DNA of 32,125 nt from an endosymbiont of Lamellibrachia barhami (GTDB taxonomy: Bacteria > Pseudomonadota > Gammaproteobacteria > Chromatiales > Chromatiaceae), in NCBI RefSeq assembly GCF_011947365.2, contig NZ_JAAVSH020000001.1, positions 3,101,504 to 3,133,628 on the forward strand. The letters run 5' to 3'. The notes beneath the pieces are model-generated. The model saw only the letters and a list, made by a program, of their open reading frames with translations. It was not told where the DNA came from and searched no databases. The position numbers and the translations under genes are program-made. Below, piece after piece: positions 9,086-16,290 of the stretch (the stretch's first letter is position 1; each line of letters starts with the position of its first letter).

Positions 9086-9156
9086 TCGTAGGAGCGGCGC
9101 CTCGCCGCGATGGCACCGTATATGGACAAATCGCGGCGGGGGCGCCGCTCCTACGA
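9086..9156. repeat. REP-like palindromic doublet
   Basis: The arm at 9086-9110 (starting TCGTAGGAGCGGCGCC) pairs with 9131-9156, whose reverse complement starts the same way and differs by a short indel and substitution in the middle. The loop is 20 bases. GTAGGAGCGGC-type palindromes are a widespread REP class in Gammaproteobacteria. It lies between the csgG-like pseudogene and PAAR copy 2 and is absent from the matching spacer of unit A (7321-7394), so it was gained after the duplication or lost from unit A. Confidence 0.85.
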
Positions 9157-9198
9157 AGGCTTCGCAGCAGACTGCACTGACATAGGACGATAGATAAC

Positions 9199-9582
9199 AT
9201 GGGCAATCCAGCAGCGAGAATGGGGGATAATGTCATCCAGCAGGCCCCCCATTGTCACGCCCCGATTCACCCCCCAGCACCGGTTCCCACCCCGGTACCC
9301 CATCCTCCGCTGCCTCTGGCGATCGTTAAGGGCGAGCCGACCGTGTTGATCGGAGGCATGCCAGCGGCTCGGGTGACCGATATGACCGCTCCCTGCGCCC
9401 TCCCCGGCTGCGTCCCCAACGGCCCCGGCATGGTTGCGATGGGTTCTTTTACCGTGCTTATCGGCAACCTGCCGGCGGCACGCATGGGAGACATGACCGC
9501 TCATCCGGGGTGTGTGGCACCCATCCCCAGTCCGGTGGGCAAGATTCTGCCGCCTGGATGCCCAACTGTCCTGATCGGCTAA
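9199..9582 (+). CDS. PAAR-domain protein, copy 2 (T6SS spike tip)
   Basis: The protein has 127 residues and is identical to copy 1 except N3, V43 and M62. The same motifs are present (PAARMGD near the N-terminus, MPAARVTD, LPAARMGD) together with TVLIGG repeats. The first half of the gene differs from copy 1 at many silent positions, while the second half is almost identical in DNA. That pattern suggests local gene conversion. It is followed after 13 bases by the full-length methyltransferase, so this pair is the intact version of the PAAR-methyltransferase unit. Confidence 0.9.
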   Translation: MGNPAARMGDNVIQQAPHCHAPIHPPAPVPTPVPHPPLPLAIVKGEPTVLIGGMPAARVTDMTAPCALPGCVPNGPGMVAMGSFTVLIGNLPAARMGDMTAHPGCVAPIPSPVGKILPPGCPTVLIG

Positions 9583-9595
9583 GGCGGGTTAAGCA

Positions 9596-10681
9596 TTGCG
9601 TCCAAGTCATTTTGAAACCCTCGCCCCAATCTGCCCCCGGTGCCGGCTGGAGACGGCGCAAGCGCATCCATTGGCAGTGGCAGCCGTGGAACAACAGATC
9701 GGGGAACAGATCATCGAGGGCGTGATCCACTGTCCCAATCCGGCCTGCCAGTTGGAATATCCGATCATCGACGGCATCCCAGTTATCGTCCCCAACATCC
9801 GCCAGTATCTCGCGGACAATCTGTTCTACCTCACCCTGCGCAGCGATCTCTCACCCACAGTAACATCCATGCTCGGCGACGCTGCAGGACCGGGCACTCC
9901 CTTCGACAGCAACCGTCAGTACCTGAGCACCTACACCTGGGATGCTTACGGGGAGTACGATCCCGAAGAACCGGAACCCCAACCGGGTGTATCGCCCGGC
10001 GCGGTAAAACGCTGTCTTAAAGCCGGGATGGAATTATTGCCGGGAACACCGAAGGGATCCGCCATCGATCTGGGCTGTGCAGTGGGAGGCGCCACCTTTG
10101 AACTGGCCCTTCACACCGACGGACTGGTCCTCGGCATCGACAACAACTTCTCCCTGTTGCGGCTGGCCCAGCGGGTCCTGCAGGAGCGGAGAGTCAGCTA
10201 TCCCAGACGGCGGATCGGTATCGTCTACGACCAGCGGGAGTTTCCTGTACCTGTGACCCATGCGGAGCGGATCGATTTCTGGGCATGTGATGCACTGGCG
10301 CTGCCCTTCGCCGATACGACCTTCGGTTTGGCGGTGGGGTTACAGTTGGTAGACTCTGTCAATTCTCCAACGTCCCTGCTGGAAGAGACGGCCCGCAACC
10401 TGCACTCCGGTGGCACCATGATCATGGCGACCCCCTACGACTGGTCGCCTGCGGTCACTCCCCTCGAAGGCTGGATCGGCGGCCACTCCCAACGCGGTCC
10501 CAACTCAGGCGCCGCAGAACCTCTGTTGAGGTCGTTGCTAACCCCCGAAGCCCATCCCCAATCCATCAAAGGAATGCAACTCACCAATGAGATCACCGAT
10601 TTCCCCTGGCACACCCGCATCCATGACCGCAGCATTATGCAGTACCGTGTTCATCTGGTAACTGCGGTGTCGGTTGAGTAG
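9596..10681 (+). CDS. SAM-dependent methyltransferase with N-terminal Trm112-like zinc ribbon
   Basis: The 361-residue protein starts at TTG; an in-frame TAA at 9590 excludes anything further upstream and the next in-frame ATG is near residue 92. Residues 10-66 form a Trm112-like zinc ribbon (Cys13, Cys16, Cys46, Cys51, then YPIIDGIPVIVP). Residues about 150-290 are a class I methyltransferase: motif I AIDLGCAVGG (Asp158), an acidic residue at motif II (Asp182 in LGIDNN), and a later CDALALPFADTTF block typical of UbiE-like enzymes. The substrate is unknown. Tight linkage to PAAR, kept in both halves of a duplication, suggests a T6SS-related role such as modification of a spike component or cargo, or being cargo itself; this is inference. 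Confidence 0.85.
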   Translation: MRPSHFETLAPICPRCRLETAQAHPLAVAAVEQQIGEQIIEGVIHCPNPACQLEYPIIDGIPVIVPNIRQYLADNLFYLTLRSDLSPTVTSMLGDAAGPGTPFDSNRQYLSTYTWDAYGEYDPEEPEPQPGVSPGAVKRCLKAGMELLPGTPKGSAIDLGCAVGGATFELALHTDGLVLGIDNNFSLLRLAQRVLQERRVSYPRRRIGIVYDQREFPVPVTHAERIDFWACDALALPFADTTFGLAVGLQLVDSVNSPTSLLEETARNLHSGGTMIMATPYDWSPAVTPLEGWIGGHSQRGPNSGAAEPLLRSLLTPEAHPQSIKGMQLTNEITDFPWHTRIHDRSIMQYRVHLVTAVSVE

Positions 10682-10812
10682 TGTCCATCCGGAAATCCAC
10701 ATCTAACCACAAAGGACACGAAGAGCACGAAGGTAAAAGATTGATTAACCATGAATTTTCTTCGTGTTCTTCGCGCGCTTCGTGGTGAAAACAGTGTTTC
10801 CGGACGGGCACT
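10679..10812. repeat. Intergenic inverted-repeat element I
   Basis: Outer arms (AGTGTCCATCCGGAAA at the left, TTTCCGGACGGGCACT at the right) and inner arms at 10706-10732 and 10760-10786 are imperfect inverse complements. The inner arms are of the ACCACAAAGGACACGAAG type. The element sits directly downstream of the methyltransferase, between convergent genes, and may serve as a bidirectional end of transcription, although no T-run follows. Confidence 0.75.
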
Positions 10813-10814
10813 AA

Positions 10815-10897
10815 GTAGGCTGCGTTGGGTTACGATGCGCGCTAATAGAATCGAAAAACGGAAAGCATGCGGATTTTGCGCATCTAACCCAACCTAC
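10815..10897. repeat. Intergenic inverted-repeat element II
   Basis: The arm at 10815-10840 (GTAGGCTGCGTTGGGTTACG and on) pairs with 10878-10897 (GCGCATCTAACCCAACCTAC). A T-run follows at about 10899-10905. GTAGGTTGGGTTAG-type palindromes are common intergenic repeats in Gammaproteobacteria. Reading in the + direction, a hairpin with a following T-run could end transcription from the methyltransferase side. Confidence 0.75.
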
Positions 10898-10923
10898 ATT
10901 TTTTTACAAAACAACACACCCTT

Positions 10924-11367
10924 CTACGGAAGCTGCATCGCGTTGGGCGTAAAACTGCGAAATATCATATCGAACAGTGGGTCGGTTGCAGCTTGGTTGG
11001 AGGCCAGGGAGATCGCCGTCAGCTTGTAAAGATGGACGGTTTCACCGCACTGCAATATGAGCAACTGTTTCTGCCGCACCCGCGCAGGACCCTCACCCCA
11101 TTCACAACTGCTCATGATACCGTCACAACCCGATCGCTGGCCTGCTGCCTGGCTGATAAGTTGAAACGCCTCGACCTTCTCACTCAGGGCTTCCATCTCC
11201 TGATCAGCAACGACCTTGAGATCCGGCCCATCAGACCGCTTCTCCACCCGGATCGTCATATAGGGTGAATCATTGCCCTTTGCCGGAAACGCGAAGGTAT
11301 AGACCGAGGCATCGATACACTGCTCCGGCAGTTCGACGGCAAATCCGGAGCCCTGAAACTTGGGCAT
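10924..11367 (-). CDS. DUF1795/DcrB-fold protein, EagR-type T6SS chaperone candidate
   Basis: This is a 147-residue protein without a signal peptide. Its start is preceded by AGGAGGGAG. The pattern (FAVELPEQCIDASVYTFAFPA, then MTIRVEKR, DQEMEALSEKVEAFQLI, QKQLLILQCGETVHLYKLTAIS, and FDMIFRSF at the end) fits the DUF1795 fold. In T6SS loci this fold includes EagR/EagT6 chaperones that hold the membrane segments of PAAR or Rhs effectors before loading on VgrG. It is encoded 81 bases after the TssB-TssC fusion gene on the same strand. Known EagR genes sit beside an effector with N-terminal membrane helices. None is seen here, since the PAAR proteins lack them, so its client is unknown. Confidence 0.7.
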   Translation of the reverse strand: MPKFQGSGFAVELPEQCIDASVYTFAFPAKGNDSPYMTIRVEKRSDGPDLKVVADQEMEALSEKVEAFQLISQAAGQRSGCDGIMSSCEWGEGPARVRQKQLLILQCGETVHLYKLTAISLASNQAATDPLFDMIFRSFTPNAMQLP

Positions 11368-11448
11368 AACTCCCTCCTACTGGATCTTTCAGAACAGGCC
11401 ACACTATCAGACCGACACTAAGCCCCCAATATCACTGCCGCATCGACT

Positions 11449-12966
11449 TCATCGCCACACTCCCGCCAGATTAACCGGCGGCAAAGCCAATGACTGAAAC
11501 CGCATCACCCTGACCATATTGCGAGTGCGGTGGCTGAGCAGCGGCATGACGCCCTGTTTGAGCATCACCTCCCCTGCACGCTCGCTGATCCATGCCTCGG
11601 CGCAGGGCAGCATCTGCCGTTCGCCGTCGACTTCAAAGGTGAAGGCCGGAAGATCCTCGATATCGAGGCGGTCACCGGGCTCCATGGCCCAGCCTCGTTT
11701 GGTGAAGGCTTCCGCCAACAGTTGGGCACAGGCAAAGGCCGGGCCACCCCAAAGATAGTCTTCATGATCCCCCGGCTGTAGTGGGATCTCTTCGAAGGCA
11801 AAGCTGTCGATCTCCTCACTCCCCTTGCCGTAGGGCAGCCGCATCAAAGGTCGCGGCAGGGCCACGCCGAGCCAACGGGCCGCAGGAGTCTGACGCAACG
11901 TCTGCCAACGCTGTGCCGCATCCCCGTCTAATCCAGTCCACTTCTCCACCGGCTCGGTGATAGCATCACAACCGAGCAGTTGTGGTAAAGCGGTGGCGAG
12001 AAAAGGGCCACCCGCCTGAGAACCCAGCAGCCCCATTGCGTGGAGCGCGGAGACATCCTCTTCTCCCGCGCCGAAGACAAAGTCACCCGCCAGCACAGAC
12101 CAGGGTTCGCCACCCGTGCTCCCCACCCCCTGTTCCACCAGCAGACGATAGAGCGACGATCCGGACGGGTTGTCCGACAAGGTAGTGATGTCGGCCACAA
12201 GCTCCGACTTTGTGATGTCGAGTGTGTAAAGCTTCAGAGTCTCATCTGTCTCCACGCCTGTGACCAGACGGTGTAATGCAAGCCAGGTGGCCTCCAGCGC
12301 CTGAAACCCGGGTGTGTGCAGCAGGCTTCGCATCTGTTCGCTGATGGCATCATCCACTGAGGCAACGTAAGCCGCCTGTTGAGGATCGGCATCGGGAACG
12401 ATATGCGCTGCGACAATACGCTGGATAAACTGTTCTATCCCTGCCTTGGGAGCATGCGCTCTTGCAGCCGGGCTGCTGGACTCACGGCCTAACAGGCGCT
12501 CGAACACGTCGCCTTGCGGCTCAGGGGTGGCAGAATCGCCGACTGTCTCTTCACTGGTTGATGTTACGTCGACGACTGAGGCTTCTCGCCGAAGTTCGGC
12601 AGCGGCGGCGGAGAATGTGTTTGCATCCAGTAACCTGCCACGCAGTTGACGCAATGTCTTGAAAAGATCGAGGCGCTGAAACAAGGCATCGGGATGAAAG
12701 TCTTCCAATTCACTGAAGGCAAGATCGATCCGGGTACTCTCTCCCTCACCAAGTGGAAGGCTCACACTCGGCGCATAGCGGGCCATCAGCTGTTCAAAAT
12801 TATCCACGTCCACCTGACGAACGGCACGTTCATCCAGTGGCCCCGCTTCCTCAGGATGGCCGCTGAAGTCACCCATCAACAAGATACGCATAACCGAAAC
12901 CGGTTTGCGTTGTGGCGTTGCGCCACCACCGCGAAGACCATACTCAAATTCCATGTGTGCAGCCAT
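11449..12966 (-). CDS. TssB-TssC fusion-like T6SS sheath protein
   Basis: The protein has 505 residues. Residues 1-120 resemble TssB: MEFEYGL, ILLMGDFSG, QVDVDNFEQLMARYAP and LAFSELEDFHPDALFQRLDLFKTL parallel the TssB at 17409-17936 (MGVMADLSG, DVDNFDDRLKSMKP, FESMDDFSPAAVARKVGAL). After a linker (about 125-165), residues 170-505 resemble TssC: ISEQMRSLLHTPGFQALEATWLALHRLV, GGEPWSVLAGDF, LGVALPRPLMRLPYG and VMPLLSHRTRN. It ends soon after this last block, so it lacks roughly the last 115-130 residues of the TssC encoded at 17940-19436. It is transcribed away from vgrG. A specialised sheath cap, nucleator or regulator is possible; it is unlikely to replace TssBC. Confidence 0.82.
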   Translation of the reverse strand: MAAHMEFEYGLRGGGATPQRKPVSVMRILLMGDFSGHPEEAGPLDERAVRQVDVDNFEQLMARYAPSVSLPLGEGESTRIDLAFSELEDFHPDALFQRLDLFKTLRQLRGRLLDANTFSAAAAELRREASVVDVTSTSEETVGDSATPEPQGDVFERLLGRESSSPAARAHAPKAGIEQFIQRIVAAHIVPDADPQQAAYVASVDDAISEQMRSLLHTPGFQALEATWLALHRLVTGVETDETLKLYTLDITKSELVADITTLSDNPSGSSLYRLLVEQGVGSTGGEPWSVLAGDFVFGAGEEDVSALHAMGLLGSQAGGPFLATALPQLLGCDAITEPVEKWTGLDGDAAQRWQTLRQTPAARWLGVALPRPLMRLPYGKGSEEIDSFAFEEIPLQPGDHEDYLWGGPAFACAQLLAEAFTKRGWAMEPGDRLDIEDLPAFTFEVDGERQMLPCAEAWISERAGEVMLKQGVMPLLSHRTRNMVRVMRFQSLALPPVNLAGVWR

Positions 12967-13114
12967 CGGTCGATACCCCCCTGTGATCTCCTGTCTTTAG
13001 TGTAGCCGCTCACTCCTGCTTAATGTCATAGGGATCTGGCGGAACTTGGCAATGCAGGGCAAAAGAAAGCAAAATCAGCTAAACTCGGATTGACAATGCA
13101 GGGAGAGTTGCCAG

Positions 13115-15205
13115 GTGCCTAAAATCACACAATCCACCAGGAGTGTGTCCGTATCCACCCCCCTCGGTGAGGATACGCTGGTATTCAAAAGCATGAGTGC
13201 CAGCGAGGGGATGAGCCAGCTCTTCGAGTACGAACTGGAATTGCTCAGCGAACAAGGCGACATCGACCTCAACGATATGTTGGGACAAAGCGTTACCGTT
13301 CGTCTGGAGACCAATACCCCGGCGGCCCGGGGGGGCAAGGATCGCTTTTTCAACGGACTGGTCAGCCGTTTCAGCTACGCGGGCACTCAAGACCGCTACC
13401 ACCTCTACCAGGCCACTCTGCGACCCTGGTTTTGGAACCTGACCCGAACGTCGAACTGCCGCATCTTTCAGGAGATGACCGTTCCCGATATCGTGGCCGA
13501 GGTTTTGCGAAAAAACGGCTTTTCCGATTTTGAATTCAGCCTCAGCAGTGGCCGGTACCGCACCTGGACATACTGCGTTCAGTACCGTGAAACCGACTTC
13601 AACTTCATCTGCCGCCTGTTGGAACAGGAGGGTATCTACTTCTATTTCCACCACCAGGATAACCAACACTTCCTCGCCATGACCGATTCGGTCAGCTCCC
13701 ACAACAGCGTGGGTGCCATCCCCTACTTTCCGCCCCAGGATAATATACGGCGTGAAGGTGAGATCATTAGCGAGTGGTATGTGGCCTCGGAGGTGCGTCC
13801 GGGCAAATTCGTTACCGACGATTTCAACTATGAGACACCGAGTACGGAACTGGAGGCACGCCTGGACAATCCGGAGAGCCATGCGGCCGCCGACGGGGAG
13901 ATCTACGACTATCCCGGGGAGTACAGCAAACCGAACGAAGGCGAGACCTACGCTCAGATCCGCCTGCAAGAGTTGCAGACTCCCCATATCGTCGCCGAGG
14001 CAACGAGTAACTGCCTCCGGGTCAGCGTAGGTGAGTTGTTCGATCTGGAGAATTTCCCCCGGGACGACCAGAACCGGGAGTATCTCATCACCTCTGTCAC
14101 CTACCAGATCAAGTCCGATGCCTATATCAGCGGTTCCGGCAGCACAGGCGAGAATTTCTACAGCTGCCAGTTCAGCTGCATCGACCGTACCCGCCAGTAT
14201 CGCGCCCCCCGACTGACGCCAAAACCCGTGGTGCAGGGGCCGCAGACCGCATTCGTGGTCGGACGAAAAGGTGAAGATATCGACACCGACAAACTGGGCC
14301 GGGTCAAGGTACAGTTCCACTGGGACCGGCAGGGCAAGATGGACGAAAAAAGTTCCTGCTGGGTTCGTGTCTCACAGAACTGGGCCGGCAAGAATTGGGG
14401 TGGGGTGTTTCTGCCGCGCATCGGGCAGGAGGTGATCGTTGACTTTCTCGAAGGCGATCCCGACCGGCCGATTATCACCGGCCGGGTCTACAACGGGGAG
14501 AATACGCCGCCTTATGCCCTGCCCGCCAACAAGACCCAGTCCGGCATCAAGAGCCGCAGTAGCAAAAAAGGCAGTGACGACAACTTCAACGAACTGCGCT
14601 TCGAGGACAAGAAAGGCGAGGAAGAGATCTATTTCCATGCGGAAAAAGACTTCACACGAATGGTGGAGAACGACGACACCCTGAACGTCGGCAACGATCA
14701 GACGCGCGAGATCCACAACAACCGGACTACCACCATCAAAGAGGGTGACGACCAACTGGAGATCGAAAAAGGTCATCGCAATACGCTGATCAGCGAGGGC
14801 AACGACACCCTCGAAATCAAGATGGGCAACCACGACATCATCGTTACTCAAGGCAATGACACCCTCTCCTTGGAACAGGGTGATATGAAGGTCAATATTG
14901 ATGTCGGCAAGCAGGTGGTCAAGGTCGCCGAAAACATCGAGATGAGCTCGGTCAACAGTTCGATCAAAATGGACGCCAGCACCTCTATCGAACTGTCGAC
15001 CAAAAAGTGCATCATTGAGGCATTGAGTTCGATCGAACTGAAGGTTGGCGGCAGCAGCATCAAGATTGAACCCGCAAAGGTCACGATAAAATCTCCGCAG
15101 ATCGCTATCAGCGCTGACGGCAAGCTCGATGTAAAGAGTCCCATGACCACGGTAACGGGAGATGGCATTCTGACCCTCAAGGGTGGGCTTACCAAGATCA
15201 ACTAG
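13115..15205 (+). CDS. vgrG: VgrG spike protein (TssI)
   Basis: The 696-residue protein starts at GTG with GGGAGAG seven bases upstream. The N-terminal gp27-like part (about 1-370) includes YCVQYRETDFNFICRLLEQEGIYFYF, a VgrG signature. An OB-fold follows near 390-465 (DKLGRVKVQFHWD, WAGKNWGGVFLPRIGQEVIVDFLEGDPDRP). From about 500 the gp5-like beta-helix shows short repeats (NDTLNVGNDQT, NDTLEIKMGNH, NDTLSLEQGD) and ends with a TVTGDGILTLKGG tail. There is no C-terminal effector domain, so it is a structural spike whose cargo would ride on PAAR or bind otherwise. It is divergent from the TssB-TssC fusion gene and followed by a small conserved gene ten bases or so later. Confidence 0.97.
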   Translation: MPKITQSTRSVSVSTPLGEDTLVFKSMSASEGMSQLFEYELELLSEQGDIDLNDMLGQSVTVRLETNTPAARGGKDRFFNGLVSRFSYAGTQDRYHLYQATLRPWFWNLTRTSNCRIFQEMTVPDIVAEVLRKNGFSDFEFSLSSGRYRTWTYCVQYRETDFNFICRLLEQEGIYFYFHHQDNQHFLAMTDSVSSHNSVGAIPYFPPQDNIRREGEIISEWYVASEVRPGKFVTDDFNYETPSTELEARLDNPESHAAADGEIYDYPGEYSKPNEGETYAQIRLQELQTPHIVAEATSNCLRVSVGELFDLENFPRDDQNREYLITSVTYQIKSDAYISGSGSTGENFYSCQFSCIDRTRQYRAPRLTPKPVVQGPQTAFVVGRKGEDIDTDKLGRVKVQFHWDRQGKMDEKSSCWVRVSQNWAGKNWGGVFLPRIGQEVIVDFLEGDPDRPIITGRVYNGENTPPYALPANKTQSGIKSRSSKKGSDDNFNELRFEDKKGEEEIYFHAEKDFTRMVENDDTLNVGNDQTREIHNNRTTTIKEGDDQLEIEKGHRNTLISEGNDTLEIKMGNHDIIVTQGNDTLSLEQGDMKVNIDVGKQVVKVAENIEMSSVNSSIKMDASTSIELSTKKCIIEALSSIELKVGGSSIKIEPAKVTIKSPQIAISADGKLDVKSPMTTVTGDGILTLKGGLTKIN

Positions 15206-15217
15206 GTCAGTGATGTG

Positions 15218-15799
15218 ATGGAAGAGATCAAACTGAACAAGATCAAAGTTGCTACCGCCAACGAGGTCTGTCTCCTTTTCGACCTGGATGAAGAGGCAGC
15301 GCCCCTGCTACAGGAGAACCAGACACCCGCCCAATTCCTGCAGATCCTGATGGAGCACGAACACCTGGCCGATGCCGCCCATTTTCTCGCTTTCGCCCTG
15401 CCCGAGCGTGAAGCCGTCTGGCTGGCCTGCCTTGTTGCTCACAGCGTGGTCGATGAATCAACCTCCGAGGCCGAGAACAAGGCCATCACCCAAGCCGAAC
15501 AGTGGGTCTACAAACCGACCGATGAACTGCGCCGAACCCTGATGGATATCGCAGAATCCGCCGGACTCGACACTCCCGCAGGTTTCGTCGCAGCCTCTGC
15601 TTTCTGGAGCGGTGACGTCATCGCCCACGCCGATCTGCCTCCGGTCCCACCCCCCGCCGGCATCACCGGCAAGATGGTCTGGGGGGCCATGATTTTGGCG
15701 GCGTACCATAAGACACCGGAACTGGCGAACGATAGATACCGCACTTACATCAGCCAGGGGATCGATATCGCCAATGGCGGCGACGGCAAGAACCTTTGA
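15218..15799 (+). CDS. Conserved T6SS-associated protein, possibly DUF6931-like
   Basis: This 193-residue soluble protein has no signal peptide or membrane helix. ATG at 15218 is chosen; GTG at 15215 is equally possible. The sequence is mainly helical (ADAAHFLAFALPEREAVWLACLVAHSVVD, then AITQAEQWVYKPTDELRRTLMDIAE). A Pro-rich turn and MVWGAMILAAYHK close the recognisable part. It recalls small proteins annotated DUF6931 near T6SS genes, but this cannot be confirmed by eye. Its place 12 bases after vgrG suggests co-transcription and a role in VgrG or effector handling. The function is unknown. Confidence 0.7.
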   Translation: MEEIKLNKIKVATANEVCLLFDLDEEAAPLLQENQTPAQFLQILMEHEHLADAAHFLAFALPEREAVWLACLVAHSVVDESTSEAENKAITQAEQWVYKPTDELRRTLMDIAESAGLDTPAGFVAASAFWSGDVIAHADLPPVPPPAGITGKMVWGAMILAAYHKTPELANDRYRTYISQGIDIANGGDGKNL

Positions 15800-16290
15800 T
15801 AGTGAGCTTTAGTGAACGGATTAATCCCCTGATCAGTAAGGAGACAAGGACATTTTTATATCTTATTACCCCTACCACTCAGCGACTAGAGGGAAAGAGA
15901 TTTGCCTGCGAACAACGCAAAAAGCGCAAATGCATTAATTTTGTATGAAAACCTGATGGTTAATCATCTGCATCGGCCGGTTCAATGATGACAGAATAGG
16001 GCCTATTGGACGGATGCAATGACTTAATGCGTCAGGAAAAATCGCGTTATTTGCCGATTGAAAAACACTCTCCGATCATGGCTGAATTTTAGGGGTAATC
16101 AGGTTTTTATATGACATCCATCAGGCAATATGCAGCTTTTTCCGGGAAGAATTTATTTTCTTTCCCCGTTCATTGCAGGGGTCTGTAGAGTGTGCTAATA
16201 AAAGAGTATGCAAGACAATAAATTTGCCGGATTTTGTATAAGAAAATCAGGGTAGTCTACAATCCTAGATAGATTGGATTGCGGCAATGG
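15800..16290. other. AT-rich intergenic region upstream of the T6SS core operon
   Basis: About 490 bases hold no convincing gene on either strand. The region is visibly richer in A and T than its flanks. A ten-base inverted pair, ATTACCCCTA at 15865-15874 and TAGGGGTAAT at 16090-16099, lies 215 bases apart, and TTTTTATAT occurs near both copies. It is the natural place for the promoter and regulator sites of tssA-tssG. Confidence 0.6.
16234..16263 (+). promoter_or_regulatory. Candidate sigma-70-type promoter of the T6SS operon
   Basis: TACAAT at 16258-16263 is a good -10 box. TTGTAT at 16234-16239 is a weak -35 box, 18 bases away. The predicted transcript would begin about 20 bases before tssA. 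No convincing sigma-54 (GG-N10-GC) site was seen. Confidence 0.3.

Larger units (their letters stand above)
8199..10002 (+). repeat. Tandem duplication, unit B
   Basis: This second copy of the unit contains the decayed csgG-like 3' end, a changed spacer with a palindromic element (9086-9156), PAAR copy 2 and the start of the intact methyltransferase. It is about 57 bases longer than unit A because the spacer insertion outweighs the deletions in the csgG-like part. Confidence 0.85.

Noticed and set aside
13090-13095. TTGACA as the -35 box of a vgrG promoter
   Set aside because: It lies only about 20 bases before the start codon, leaving no room for a -10 box and the ribosome site.
13079-14320. 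Long - strand ORF of 413 codons opposite vgrG
   Set aside because: It mirrors the codon pattern of vgrG, has no recognisable motif and no ribosome site; vgrG is certain.
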